From Puniceicoccus vermicola (lineage in GTDB: Bacteria; Verrucomicrobiota; Verrucomicrobiia; Opitutales; Puniceicoccaceae): DNA of 63,449 nt. This document shows positions 1-10,080 of this stretch, piece after piece. Every line of letters begins with the position of its first letter. Positions within the stretch are counted from its first letter, which is position 1. Made by a program: the position numbers and the translations under genes. Location of the stretch: assembly GCF_014230055.1 (NCBI RefSeq), contig NZ_JACHVA010000083.1, positions 1 to 63,449 of the forward strand, read 5' to 3'. The notes under the pieces were generated by a model that was not told the DNA's origin, searched no databases, and was given only the letters and a program-made list of their open reading frames with translations.

Positions 1-541
1 ACTCGCTCATCACTTCACGGGCCTTTGCCGTGAGATTGCTCCCGAGATTACCCGCAACAGCGGACTCCTGGCGATCCTGCGAACCCGACCCGGGCGCCTC
101 TCGCAAAAACAGATCCGACGCCGTCAGGAACTCTTCGACAAGCACCCAACCCTCGAGCCCCTCTATCTCAAACGATGGCAAATCCACTCCCTTCTCTGCC
201 AGAAGTCCTGCACAGCAAAGAAGTGTCGATCAAATGCCAAAGAGCTCTATCGACATATCGAAGAACTACAACAACAGGGCTTTGCACAACTCAAAACCCT
301 CGCCAAGACCCTCCAACAATGGATCGAGCCCATCGCCACCATGTGGCGATTTACCAAAAACAATGCCATCACCGAAGGCTTCCACAGAAAAATGAAACTC
401 ATCCAAAGAAGAGCCTTCGGCTTCAGAAACTTTGAAAATTACCGACTGCGCGTCCTCGCTCAGTGCCAATGAACACACACAATAATCCTAAAGAAAAATA
501 ATCACAAATTATGCCCGGTCCCCAAACTTTGGAGTAGACCC
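1..541 (+). mobile_element. Right-hand part of an ISL3-family insertion sequence
   Basis: The window opens inside an insertion sequence. It holds the C-terminal transposase coding region (to 472) and then about 70 non-coding bases ending near 541. The segment 515-541 (core CCAAACTTTGGAGTAGACCC) reads on the minus strand as GGGTCTACTCCAAAGTTTGG and is the likely right terminal inverted repeat, because the tandem repeat of the next region starts directly after it. The left end, its matching inverted repeat and the full gene lie outside the window, so the 8-bp target duplication typical of this family cannot be checked. The family assignment comes from the transposase C-terminus; the exact end is an inference. 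Confidence 0.7.
2..472 (+). CDS. ISL3-family transposase, C-terminal 156 residues (5' partial)
   Basis: This is an open frame without a start in the window, read from base 2 and ending at TGA 470-472. It would catalyse cut-and-paste transposition of its own element. The C-terminus is typical of ISL3-type DDE transposases: a helical stretch rich in Leu, Gln and Lys, then a segment with the final catalytic Glu region (NNAITEGFHRKMKLIQRRAF) and a terminal RNFENYRLRVLAQCQ. The N-terminal zinc-ribbon and helix-turn-helix parts are outside the window, so it cannot be judged whether the gene is intact. No frameshift or stop interrupts the visible part, so the element may be recent. Confidence 0.85.
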   Translation, partial: LAHHFTGLCREIAPEITRNSGLLAILRTRPGRLSQKQIRRRQELFDKHPTLEPLYLKRWQIHSLLCQKSCTAKKCRSNAKELYRHIEELQQQGFAQLKTLAKTLQQWIEPIATMWRFTKNNAITEGFHRKMKLIQRRAFGFRNFENYRLRVLAQCQ

Positions 542-842
<301 letters not shown>

Positions 843-925
843 TTGGCCAAAACGATGAACTTCTCCATTATCTGGGGGAGAAGCAATAAAAATTTCGGGA
901 GATTTTTATCCCTTGATTCTGGAAA

Positions 926-1456
926 TCAACTCAAGCCCCGCTCTTTGAAGCCGCGGGAGACGTCGACGTATTTCAACGCCCATTTGGCCAAATACTCCTG
1001 ATTCTCGGGAGGGAGGGTTTTGACGACCTTCCCAGGAGTGCCGAGAACCATGGAGTTCGGCGGCACGACCATGCCCTGAGTGACGAGAGCGTGAGCGCCG
1101 ATGATGCAGCCCGGGCCGACCTTCGCGCCGTCCAAGACCGTCGCATTCATGCCGATCAGGCAGTCATCGCCGATCTCGCAGGCGTGCACGATGGCACCAT
1201 GGCCCACGGTCACCCGCTTGCCGAGGTAGGCCCCGAACTCGTCCGCCAGGTGGACGATCGCCCCGTCCTGAATGTTCGAATCGTCCCCGATCCGAATCTC
1301 ATTGATATCCCCGCGGATCACGGCCGAGGGCCAGACGCTACAGCGCTCTCCGAGGACGACGTCCCCGTAGATGCTGGCGGTGCCGGCTACCCAGCAACTA
1401 TCCGGGATGACCGGGGTTTTGTCTAAATGGCGTGCGAGTCGTTCCGATACTGTCAT
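926..1456 (-). CDS. Gamma-carbonic-anhydrase-family hexapeptide-repeat protein
   Basis: This 176-residue protein is built of left-handed beta-helix hexapeptide repeats (for example VVLGERCSVWPSAVIRGD and CLIGMNATVLDGAKVG). Three histidines sit where gamma-class carbonic anhydrases bind zinc: H69 in the IVHLAD strand, and H86 and H91 in GHGAIVH. The YrdA/PaaY branch has this size and ligand set; some members hydrate CO2 and some have no measured activity, so the enzyme role is not certain. I chose the ATG at 1456; a TTG at 1465 would add three residues and overlap the stop of the transaldolase gene upstream. The two genes are adjacent on the same strand and probably co-transcribed. No signal peptide is seen, so it is cytosolic. 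Confidence 0.88.
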   Translation of the reverse strand: MTVSERLARHLDKTPVIPDSCWVAGTASIYGDVVLGERCSVWPSAVIRGDINEIRIGDDSNIQDGAIVHLADEFGAYLGKRVTVGHGAIVHACEIGDDCLIGMNATVLDGAKVGPGCIIGAHALVTQGMVVPPNSMVLGTPGKVVKTLPPENQEYLAKWALKYVDVSRGFKERGLS

Positions 1457-1461
1457 TGAAT

Positions 1462-2418
1462 TCAACCGATCCGCTTCCGGATCTCTTCGCGGACCTTGTT
1501 CATGTCCGCACCGAACTTGCGAATGCCTTCGCTGAGTTTTTCGGTAGCCATGGGTTCTTCGTTGAGCATCCAGCGGAAAGTCTCTTCATCGACTTCGATC
1601 TTTTCGATCGGTTCGTTGAGTGAGGCCTCTTCGGAGAGCTTCTGCTCCACTTTCTCGTCGGAGTCCTTCAACTTTTCGAGGAGATCCGGGGAGATGGTGA
1701 GCAGGTCACAACCGGCAAGCTGGAGAATTTCCCCCGTGTTGCGGAAGCTGGCGCCCATCACTTCGGTTTCGTAACCGAACTTCTTATAATATGTGTAAAT
1801 TTCCTGCACGCTCTTCACGCCCGGATCTTCTTCGGGGCTGAAGTCCTTGCCCTCGGCGGCCTTGTACCAGTCGAGGATGCGTCCGACAAAGGGGGAGATC
1901 AGCTGCGCTCCGGCATCGGCAGCGGCGATGGCCTGGGCCAACGAAAAGAGGAGCGTCATGTTGCAGTGGATGCCTTCCTTCTGGAGATGACGGGCGGCTT
2001 CGATACCTTCCCAAGTGGAAGCGAGCTTGATGAGAATCCGGTCGCGGCTGATGCCATTGGATTCATAAAGGCGGATCAATTCCTTCGCCTTCTCGATGCT
2101 GCCGGTCACGTTGAAGGAAAGACGAGCGTCCACCTCGGTCGAAACCCGGCCGGGGACGATCTTCAAAATCTCCATTCCGAAACGCACGAGGAGGTGATCG
2201 ATGACCGCTTCCACGTCCGGACCATTTCCGTTTTGCTCTTCGGCGGCATCCTTGATCGCTTCTTCGACCACCGAATCGTATTCGGGCTTACCAATCGCTT
2301 TGAGGATCAGGCTGGGATTCGTCGTCGCATCCTGGGGCTCATAAGCCTGAATGGTTTGAAAATCGCCGGTATCGGCAACAACGGTGGTGAATTGCTTGAG
2401 CTGTTCGAGAGAGTTCAT
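1462..2418 (-). CDS. tal: Transaldolase
   Basis: The product is a 318-residue transaldolase, which moves a dihydroxyacetone unit between sedoheptulose 7-phosphate and glyceraldehyde 3-phosphate in the non-oxidative pentose phosphate pathway. The length and motifs fit the classical TalB-type subfamily: [12 protein letters not shown] at about 30-41, the Schiff-base lysine K131 in [12 protein letters not shown], and [11 protein letters not shown] then [12 protein letters not shown]. The start ATG at 2418 leads straight into the conserved N-terminus. It is transcribed divergently from the MFS gene at 2535 across a 116-bp spacer that should hold both promoters. The gamma-carbonic-anhydrase-like gene follows immediately. 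Confidence 0.97.
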   Translation of the reverse strand: MNSLEQLKQFTTVVADTGDFQTIQAYEPQDATTNPSLILKAIGKPEYDSVVEEAIKDAAEEQNGNGPDVEAVIDHLLVRFGMEILKIVPGRVSTEVDARLSFNVTGSIEKAKELIRLYESNGISRDRILIKLASTWEGIEAARHLQKEGIHCNMTLLFSLAQAIAAADAGAQLISPFVGRILDWYKAAEGKDFSPEEDPGVKSVQEIYTYYKKFGYETEVMGASFRNTGEILQLAGCDLLTISPDLLEKLKDSDEKVEQKLSEEASLNEPIEKIEVDEETFRWMLNEEPMATEKLSEGIRKFGADMNKVREEIRKRIG

Positions 2419-2534
2419 GAATGCTTAGCATGGAGTGACCTCCGCAGGTTGACAACACTGGAGAGCGGAAAATCGGAATTTGAAACGTTTCCTCCACAGT
2501 TGCCCTGGATGCGGGAGAAGTTCAGGGTAATTCG

Positions 2535-3758
2535 GTGTATCAACAAGAGGCCCTCAAAAAACTGACGTATCGCTATGACCTGATTCGGGGAGCGTTTGGC
2601 GGCATCCTCGAAGTCGGCGCGCTTTCCTTCGGACTTCTCGCGGCGATTCGCTACTTCGACGCGCCGGATATGGTCAAGGGGCTCCTCAGCGCCGGGATCG
2701 CCTTCGGGCTCTTCTTCGCCCCTTTTGGGCAATTGGTCTTCGCCCGCACCCGCCTTTCGGCGAGCCGATCCGGGGCTCTCTGTTTTTTCGCAGCCGCCGT
2801 GGGCTATGCGGTCGCCTCCCAAGCCAGCGAGCTTTGGATCTTCACCCTCACCTTTCTCGGGGCCAACGCCCTGCTGGCCCAGATCCCCAGCCTTTTCGTC
2901 GCGGTTTACGCCAAGAACTACAGTCACCGGGACCGGGGACGACTGGTCTCCAACACCTTTATCGTCGCGGCCATCGTCGGGGCGATTCTCAGCTACTTTG
3001 GCGGGGAATATCTCGACTACCACCCCGAATCCTTTGGATCCATTTTCCTCCTCATGGCGGGGGCGGCTCTGGTCTGCTCCCTCGCGGTTCTCCGGATTCC
3101 GAGCGAACCGATTCAGATCCGCAGCCCTAAGCGGTGGGGCAATTATTCGCTGATCGGCGAGGACCCAATTTTCGCGAAAATGCTCTTCGCCTGGATGATC
3201 CTCGGCTTCGCCAACCTTTCCCTTCTCCCGCTGCGTGTCGAGATTCTGGCCAATCCCAAATACGGCTTCGACCTGCCGAACAGCCAGGTCATTTTCATCA
3301 CCGTCGTCCTCTTCGCGCTCGCCCGCATCGTGGGTCTCAAGGTTTTCGGCCTCATCTTCGAGCGGATGAACTTCCTCGCCTACCGTATCCTCATCAACGG
3401 ACTCCTCTTCCTGGCCATTCTCTGCTACTTCAACTTCTCCTCGGTCTGGAGCGTTGGGCTGGGCTCGGTCTTCTTCGGACTCGGAATGGGCGGCGGTAAC
3501 CTTGCCTGGAACCTCTGGGTCACCCGCATCGCCCCCGACGACCGGGTCTCCGAATACATGAGCGTGCACATGAGCCTCACTGGGATGCGCGGCGTCCTCT
3601 CGCCGATCCTCGCCTATTCACTCCTCCCCATCGCTAGCCCGCAGACTCTGAGCTGGTTCAGCCTCAGCCTTCTGACGCTCTCGGGCCTGATGTTTTTCAG
3701 CCTCCTGCGCAAACCGGAGATCGCCGCAATCTTTTCCGGCCGGGACGTCCGGGCGTAG
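2535..3758 (+). CDS. Major facilitator superfamily (MFS) transporter
   Basis: The product is a 407-residue inner-membrane protein with about twelve hydrophobic segments, split by a short central loop near residues 195-215 (RIPSEPIQIRSPKRWGNYSL). This fits a 6+6 MFS permease. No substrate motif is recognisable, so substrate and direction are unknown. The start is GTG 2535, with a CAGGG ribosome-binding-like stretch a few bases upstream; no ATG lies near the N-terminus. It is divergent from tal. A long open frame on the opposite strand (about 2415-3569) is a composition shadow of this gene. Confidence 0.85.
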   Translation: MYQQEALKKLTYRYDLIRGAFGGILEVGALSFGLLAAIRYFDAPDMVKGLLSAGIAFGLFFAPFGQLVFARTRLSASRSGALCFFAAAVGYAVASQASELWIFTLTFLGANALLAQIPSLFVAVYAKNYSHRDRGRLVSNTFIVAAIVGAILSYFGGEYLDYHPESFGSIFLLMAGAALVCSLAVLRIPSEPIQIRSPKRWGNYSLIGEDPIFAKMLFAWMILGFANLSLLPLRVEILANPKYGFDLPNSQVIFITVVLFALARIVGLKVFGLIFERMNFLAYRILINGLLFLAILCYFNFSSVWSVGLGSVFFGLGMGGGNLAWNLWVTRIAPDDRVSEYMSVHMSLTGMRGVLSPILAYSLLPIASPQTLSWFSLSLLTLSGLMFFSLLRKPEIAAIFSGRDVRA

Positions 3759-3769
3759 TAGCGGCTAGC

Positions 3770-3786
3770 CGGACCGATGCGGTCCG
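3770..3786 (+). terminator. Hairpin downstream of the MFS gene (possible terminator)
   Basis: A perfect 7-bp stem CGGACCG / CGGTCCG encloses an ATG loop, 11 bases after the MFS stop codon. No U-run follows (AAGTCATTTAAT), so it would be a weak or Rho-assisted terminator, or simply an RNA 3'-end stabiliser. Confidence 0.35.
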
Positions 3787-4014
3787 AAGTCATTTAATCG
3801 CACGGATGCCACTCGTTTGGACGGTATCTCAAAAAACTGCAGCCGGCAACAATGAGTCGGCCCCTCCGTGATGGCAGGCCATTGGCCTCTGAGCGGACAA
3901 TCACCCTTGAGAAGTATCTCTAACTTTTCGAATACCCAGTATTAGTATTGATCTCAGGAGTAAATCGGAGGAGAAAGGTTGCCTCTTTTTGTCAAACATC
4001 AGAATACTAGAAAA

Positions 4015-4998
<984 letters not shown>

Positions 4999-5031
4999 GA
5001 GACAGGCACCTGCCAACCCAACATTTCATCT

Positions 5032-6336
5032 ATGCATAGCTGGCAGGAAAACCGCTTCTATGGCGATTTTGACCGGGAAACTCTTCCGGGGGGCAAACGT
5101 CCCCCGGAAGACCACCGGTCCCCTTTCGCCATCGACCGCGACCGCGTGGTCTTTTCGTACGCCTTTCGGCGTCTTCAATCGAAGACTCAGGTCTTCCAGT
5201 CCGGCGAGTTCGACTTTTATCGCACCCGCCTGACCCACTCTATGGAAGTGGCCCGTATCGGTCGCTCCATCTGCGATTATCTCACCTACAGCTCCCCGGT
5301 TCTCCAGAAGGACTTCTTCCTCGATCAGGACCTGACCGAAGGGATCTGTCTCTCCCACGATTTGGGTCATCCACCCTTCGGCCACATCGGCGAGCGCAAG
5401 CTGAATGAACTGATGTCCGGCTTTGGTGGATTTGAAGGCAATGGCCAGACCCTCCGCATTTTGACCCGCCTCATTTACGCCCGCGAAAAGGGCAGCGAAG
5501 GAATGAACCCGACCCGGGCCTTCCTCGACGGGGTTCTTAAATACAAGCAGCTCTATCGAGAGCGCTTCCGTGAATCCGGCACCCATCCGGAAAACCATTT
5601 CATCTACGACGACCAGGAACAGGTCCGCGATTTCGCCCTAGGCTCCGGCCTCGTTCCCGGTGAACTCGACTCCTTCCCGAATCTGAACAAGGTGCGCAGC
5701 ATCGAGTGTCAGGTTATGGATTGGGCCGACGATGCCGCCTACTCTCTCAACGACATTGTCGATGGGATCGAAGCGCGTTACATCACCCAGCACACCGTCG
5801 ACAAGTGGGCGGAAAAAGTCGACGACCTCTCCGAAAGTGATTTCAAGCTTCTGGACGAACTCAAGCGTTCGATCCGGGAAGGCTATTACGAGCGCAAGTT
5901 CGGATCGAAGGTTGGTGCCTTCATCAACGCAACCCGCATTGTTGAATCCGAAGGCCCCTTCTCTGACCGGACGAATCGTTACCGGTTCCGCCTCGACATC
6001 GACCCCGCCTCCCGCCGCGAAGCCAACCTTTACAAGCGGATCGCGAACGACCTCATTTTCCAATCGACGACCATCCAGCAAATCGAGTTCAAGGGAAGCC
6101 GGCTCCTCGGCGATCTCTTCGAAGCGGTTATGGACAACTACTCGGCGAAGACCACTGGACGCTGCCTCAAGCTGGTCTCGGACCACGAGCATGAACTCTT
6201 CCGCAACGCTGGAGGAGACGCCGAACGCGCCCGCCTCGTCTCTGACTTCCTCTCAGGACTGACCGACGGTCAAGCCGTGCGCTACTACAAGAAGTGGTTC
6301 GACCCGGACTTCGCCTCGATTCTGGATATTAACTGA
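5032..6336 (+). CDS. dgt: Deoxyguanosinetriphosphate triphosphohydrolase-like protein (HD domain)
   Basis: The product is a 434-residue HD-superfamily dNTP triphosphohydrolase, which removes tripolyphosphate from dGTP or other dNTPs. Metal-binding HD residues are visible: H69 in RLTHSMEVA, H109-D110 in LSHDLGHPPFGH and a later Asp in MDWADDAAYSLND. The N-terminal RDRVVFSYAFRRLQSKTQV segment is the usual Dgt signature. It lies 33 bp after mdh on the same strand, so the two may share a transcript. Whether dGTP is the preferred substrate cannot be told from sequence; many bacteria carry broad-specificity relatives. Confidence 0.92.
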   Translation: MHSWQENRFYGDFDRETLPGGKRPPEDHRSPFAIDRDRVVFSYAFRRLQSKTQVFQSGEFDFYRTRLTHSMEVARIGRSICDYLTYSSPVLQKDFFLDQDLTEGICLSHDLGHPPFGHIGERKLNELMSGFGGFEGNGQTLRILTRLIYAREKGSEGMNPTRAFLDGVLKYKQLYRERFRESGTHPENHFIYDDQEQVRDFALGSGLVPGELDSFPNLNKVRSIECQVMDWADDAAYSLNDIVDGIEARYITQHTVDKWAEKVDDLSESDFKLLDELKRSIREGYYERKFGSKVGAFINATRIVESEGPFSDRTNRYRFRLDIDPASRREANLYKRIANDLIFQSTTIQQIEFKGSRLLGDLFEAVMDNYSAKTTGRCLKLVSDHEHELFRNAGGDAERARLVSDFLSGLTDGQAVRYYKKWFDPDFASILDIN

Positions 6337-6390
6337 GCAGGGACACTCACCCCGAATCCAAAGTAGTGCGAAGGCTTAAGCCTTGGTCTC

Positions 6391-6510
6391 GACGGCGGAG
6401 AGCCACATGCGGCGCTGCCTAAAGGCGAGCGCTCCGGTGAATTGCCTGACGACAAGTGCGTGGTTGAGAGCCACACGCGACGCAGCCTGAAGGCATGCGC
6501 TCCAGAGAGA
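6391..6510. repeat. Degenerate two-copy palindromic repeat between dgt and trkA
   Basis: Two related segments follow each other, each with a GAGAGCCACA start and a CTGCCTAAAGG / CAGCCTGAAGGC core, then a GCGCTCC tail. A further relative with CGCAGCCTAAAGGTCTGCGCTCC occurs near 52500. It fills most of the gap between two convergent genes. No coding potential is evident. It belongs to the family of short hairpin-rich repeats scattered through this window. Confidence 0.55.
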
Positions 6511-6511
6511 C

Positions 6512-7183
6512 TTAACGCTTCCGGCCGGAAAAGGCCTTGATCGCCTCCTCCAGCCCGAAGACGACCAGAGCCTCGTTTTCCTGAAAGACGTGGTCGGGAC
6601 TGGGGATTCCGAGCATCTCGTGATCCTTATCCGGCACCGGGCGTTTGACGGTGACGAGATTAATCCCGTATTTCCCCCGCAGATCGGCCTCGGAGAGTTT
6701 TTTCCCCACGAAAAATGGAGGCACCTCCAATTCGACAATGGAAAATTCTTCGGTCAGGGAGAAGTGACGCGTCGCACCGCGAATGCCCATGCGTTTGGCA
6801 AGCTGGCTCGCCGCCAAGGCCTCGGCCTGGACGATATGCTCCACCTTCATCAGGCGCAGGATTCGCTCGTGCATCGGGCTCAGGACCCGGCAGTAGAGTT
6901 TCCCGATTCCCATTTCCTGAAGAATCCCGGTGATCTCGAGCGAAGTGGCCAGATTCTCCCCCGTCGTCACGCAGACTCCATCCAAGTCGTGGAGCGAGAG
7001 CTGCTCCATGGCTTTGGAGTCGGTGGCGTCCGCGATGACCGCGTGGGCCACTTGATCCCGGATGGCGTCGATCTGACGTTCGAGGATGTCGACCGCGATG
7101 ACTTCATGACCTTCCGAGGCCAGTTCGATTGCGAGGTGGTAGCCAAATTGGCCGAGTCCGATGACAGCAAATTTCATGGTCAT
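6512..7183 (-). CDS. trkA: TrkA-family potassium uptake regulatory protein
   Basis: This 223-residue cytoplasmic subunit gates the TrkH potassium channel by binding NAD(H) or ATP. It has one RCK-N Rossmann domain (KFAVIGLGQFGYHLA, residues 4-18, with the GxGxxG fold and acidic D31 after strand 2) and one TrkA-C domain (about residues 140-220, VELEVPPFFVGKKLSE). A single N+C pair is the KtrA/CeoB-like short form, not the doubled E. coli TrkA. Its ATG overlaps the trkH stop by 4 bp (ATGA, 7180-7183), so the two are translationally coupled. Confidence 0.93.
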   Translation of the reverse strand: MTMKFAVIGLGQFGYHLAIELASEGHEVIAVDILERQIDAIRDQVAHAVIADATDSKAMEQLSLHDLDGVCVTTGENLATSLEITGILQEMGIGKLYCRVLSPMHERILRLMKVEHIVQAEALAASQLAKRMGIRGATRHFSLTEEFSIVELEVPPFFVGKKLSEADLRGKYGINLVTVKRPVPDKDHEMLGIPSPDHVFQENEALVVFGLEEAIKAFSGRKR

Positions 7184-9006
7184 TCAATGATGATGCGTTC
7201 ACGAGGATAGCGCAGGCAAACCGGTTGCGGCTTCACCAGCAGCATGGAGAAGAAGAAATTGAGGACCCCGATGCGTCCGACAAACATAGTGAGGATGATG
7301 ACAAACTTCGAGAGACCGGTCAATTCGCCCGTGAGCCCGCGGGAAAGTCCCACCGTGGCGAAGGCGCTCACGCACTCAAAGAGAGTGTCCATCATCGTCA
7401 GCTCCGGCTGAAGGAAGAGAATTAGAGTTGTGGCAAAGAAGACCCAGAGAATCGAAATCAGCACGACCGCAAAGGCTCGATTCGTCACAATATCTTCGAT
7501 ACGCCGACCAAACATCTGCACATCACGCCGCCCGAGAAGGATCCGCCCAAGATTGAGGATCGCCATGGCAAAGGTCGTGGTCTTGATGCCTCCGGCGATC
7601 CCACCCGGACTACCGCCGATGAACATGAGGAGGATCATGATCGCAGTCGACGAGGCAGGAAGAGCGCTCATGTCGCTGATATTGAACCCAGCCGTCCGGG
7701 CTGTGATCGAATTGAACAAGGCCTCCCAGGCACCCCCAGTCGGGTCACTCGGAGAGCGGGCGCCCCCGCCGGCCCACAGGAGCAAGGCACCGCCGCCGAT
7801 CAGCAAAAGAGTGAGCATGAGGACCAGCCGGGTATGCAGGGTGATCATATGCCCGCGACGGTGACGCTCGGAAGGACGCATCATTCGGCGCAAGAGCCGA
7901 ATGACCTCGAGCAGGACCGGGAACCCAATCCCGCCCAAAACGATCAACGCCATAAGAATAGCTTGGACATCGAGCGCGTAGACGGCCCTCTCGTCGGCAA
8001 GCCCATCGGAAAAGGTGGAGAATCCCGCGTTGCAGAACGCCGAGATGGAGTGAAAAACCGAGTCCCACAAAGCCCCTTCACCCCCGCCCAGTGCGGGACC
8101 CCAGAGAAAATACAACCCGATCGCCCCAAGAATCTCGAAGCCAACGGTCAGACCGACGATCGTAATCAAGGTCGTCGAAAGCGTTCGCATATTTTCCACG
8201 CTCAAAAGATCCCCGAGGAAGACGCGACTGCTCACGCTAAAGCCTTGCCCCGAGAGAACGGCAAGAAAGAAGGTCAGGGTCACAAACCCGAAGGCTCCGA
8301 GCTGAATGAGTAGGAGAATGATCCCCTGCCCCAGCGGAGTGAAGGCCGTCGCCGTATCGACCACGATCAGGCCCGTCACACACACCGCACTGGTGCTCGT
8401 AAAGAGGGCATCGACCCAAGAGACCGAATCGACGGTCGCATTCGGCATTTTCAGCAGGGCCGTCCCCATTCCAATGAGAAGGAGGAAAGTCGAGACGAGA
8501 ACCAGTCCTGGACTCGCTCGGCTGAGAAAACTGTTCTCAAACACCGGAATCCAGTCACTGAACCGACTCATCAAGGCCAGAATTTGTTGCAGGGCCGCCA
8601 GCGCGATGAGCCAAGTATGAAACTGCCCCCCCTCGGCCTGTCCGGAAAGAAGACTCCCGATCGAGTTCTCGAAGATGGCACTCAGCAAGATGATCAGCGC
8701 GAATCCGAGCCCGAAGACATAACCCCGCCAGCTCTGCCAATGCGGTCCCTCAATCAGGATCCATCGCAACCAAACCGCAGCTCCATAGACCCCGGCGACG
8801 ATCCGGGAAACAGCGATGAGAAGCGTTTCCGAATCCGCAGAAAGCGGCCAGCCGATTAGGGCCAGAATCAATCCGACTCCCACCAGAGGAAGGAAAGTCA
8901 AAACCGCCCCAAAACCACGATCGAGAGGCGATCCGGACGCCCGTCGGGTCCACCTTTTCGTCGGAACAGCTTGGGGCTCCTCGAGATCTGGATCAGTTGC
9001 GTTCAA
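7180..9006 (-). CDS. trkH: TrkH-family potassium uptake protein
   Basis: This polytopic inner-membrane potassium transporter subunit has about 608 residues. Repeated pore-loop sequences are visible: TSTSAVCVTGL, SISAFCNAGFSTF, NSITARTAGFNISDM and ECVSAFATVGLSRGLTGEL. These are the four selectivity-filter regions of the Trk/Ktr/HKT superfamily, each with the conserved glycine. It is longer than typical TrkH (about 480) because of an extra N-terminal block of membrane segments. No ATG is near the front. I chose TTG 9006 because GAGG lies 6 bases upstream of it; a TTG at 9018 is also in frame. It is coupled to trkA. Confidence 0.9.
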   Translation of the reverse strand: MNATDPDLEEPQAVPTKRWTRRASGSPLDRGFGAVLTFLPLVGVGLILALIGWPLSADSETLLIAVSRIVAGVYGAAVWLRWILIEGPHWQSWRGYVFGLGFALIILLSAIFENSIGSLLSGQAEGGQFHTWLIALAALQQILALMSRFSDWIPVFENSFLSRASPGLVLVSTFLLLIGMGTALLKMPNATVDSVSWVDALFTSTSAVCVTGLIVVDTATAFTPLGQGIILLLIQLGAFGFVTLTFFLAVLSGQGFSVSSRVFLGDLLSVENMRTLSTTLITIVGLTVGFEILGAIGLYFLWGPALGGGEGALWDSVFHSISAFCNAGFSTFSDGLADERAVYALDVQAILMALIVLGGIGFPVLLEVIRLLRRMMRPSERHRRGHMITLHTRLVLMLTLLLIGGGALLLWAGGGARSPSDPTGGAWEALFNSITARTAGFNISDMSALPASSTAIMILLMFIGGSPGGIAGGIKTTTFAMAILNLGRILLGRRDVQMFGRRIEDIVTNRAFAVVLISILWVFFATTLILFLQPELTMMDTLFECVSAFATVGLSRGLTGELTGLSKFVIILTMFVGRIGVLNFFFSMLLVKPQPVCLRYPRERIIIE

Positions 9007-9111
9007 TGTGGTCCTCAAAACCGAAACGATTCCAGATCCAGGTCAACCGAATAACCGACCATAGCCGTACCATCCCGTTCTTCTCGTCCATATTGTGACC
9101 ATTGGCCGGAC

Positions 9112-10041
9112 CTACGCCCGCGGATGGGCTTGCCGGTAAACCTCCTGCAAACGGCCGATACTCGTATGGGTGTAGATCTGGGTCGTGGAAAGACTGGCAT
9201 GGCCCAGAAGCTCCTGGACACTGCGGATGTCGGCCCCGCCGTCGAGAAGGTGGGTCGCAAACGAGTGACGCAACTTGTGAGGAGACAAATCCTGCGGAAG
9301 CTCGGCGAGAGCGAGGTATTTTTTCATCCGGAGCTGCAGCCACCTCGTCGAAACGCCTTTGCCCGAGGCATGGATGACTACGGGCCCAGAGCGTGCTCCC
9401 TCACGATGGCTGAGGTGCAGGTGCTGTTTCACACAGTGAGAAGCGACTTTACCGATGGGGACAATTCGTTCCTTATTCCCCTTTCCCAAAACCCGAATTA
9501 ACCCGCGGCCCAGTTCCAGTTTACCAACATCGGCCCCCACGAGTTCACTGATACGCAGCCCCGCTCCGTAGAGAAGCTCCAGTGCAGCCCGATCCCGCCA
9601 GGCCTCGAAATCGGAAATCGACTCCTCCTTGAGCAAGCGCATCGGCCCCTCGAGAAAGAGCCGGATCTGGGTCTCGGTCAGGAATCGGGGCAAATTTTTC
9701 TCCAGCTTGGGGAGCGACAGTGAGGAAAACGGATTGCGGGGCACCGCCTGCCGCTCACGGTGATAGCGATAAAAGGCCCGAATTCCGGCCACCCGATTGT
9801 GCAACGTGCGACGCGAATAGGAGCGCTGTAGTTCAATCGCGTAGCTGCGGGCCGTCCGGGGTTCGACTTCACTCCAGGATTTCGACTCGCCCAACCATTC
9901 GAGATATCGCCCGACCGCCAGCCGATAATTGCGGATCGTCGCTGGCGACATCCGCCGCTCCCCAGCCAAATGAGACAGAAAGGACTCCAGTTCCGGGATC
10001 TTCTTTTCTGCCAGTTCTTCGCTCATGTTTTCGCTTATCAT
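9112..10041 (-). CDS. xerC: Site-specific tyrosine recombinase, XerC/XerD type
   Basis: This 309-residue tyrosine recombinase probably resolves chromosome dimers at a dif site together with a partner. It has an N-terminal SAM-like core-binding domain (about 14-105) and a C-terminal catalytic domain. All catalytic residues are present: R163 in GLRISEL, K187/K190 in GKGNKER, H255 and R258 in HKLRHSFATH, H281 in LLGHASLSTTQ and nucleophile Y290 in IYTH. Length and motif spacing fit chromosomal Xer proteins better than phage or integron integrases. An alternative ATG lies five codons downstream. It sits next to a large tandem-repeat array, which may be coincidental. Confidence 0.92.
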   Translation of the reverse strand: MISENMSEELAEKKIPELESFLSHLAGERRMSPATIRNYRLAVGRYLEWLGESKSWSEVEPRTARSYAIELQRSYSRRTLHNRVAGIRAFYRYHRERQAVPRNPFSSLSLPKLEKNLPRFLTETQIRLFLEGPMRLLKEESISDFEAWRDRAALELLYGAGLRISELVGADVGKLELGRGLIRVLGKGNKERIVPIGKVASHCVKQHLHLSHREGARSGPVVIHASGKGVSTRWLQLRMKKYLALAELPQDLSPHKLRHSFATHLLDGGADIRSVQELLGHASLSTTQIYTHTSIGRLQEVYRQAHPRA

Positions 10042-10080
10042 CCAGAATGCATGGCCGGTGTCGATTTGAGATTTTGCTCC

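Noticed and set aside
2415-3569. 384-codon open frame on the minus strand opposite the MFS gene
   Set aside because: Its product is low-complexity Glu/Asp/Arg-rich with no family features and lies entirely opposite a clear membrane transporter; it is a composition shadow of GC-rich coding DNA.
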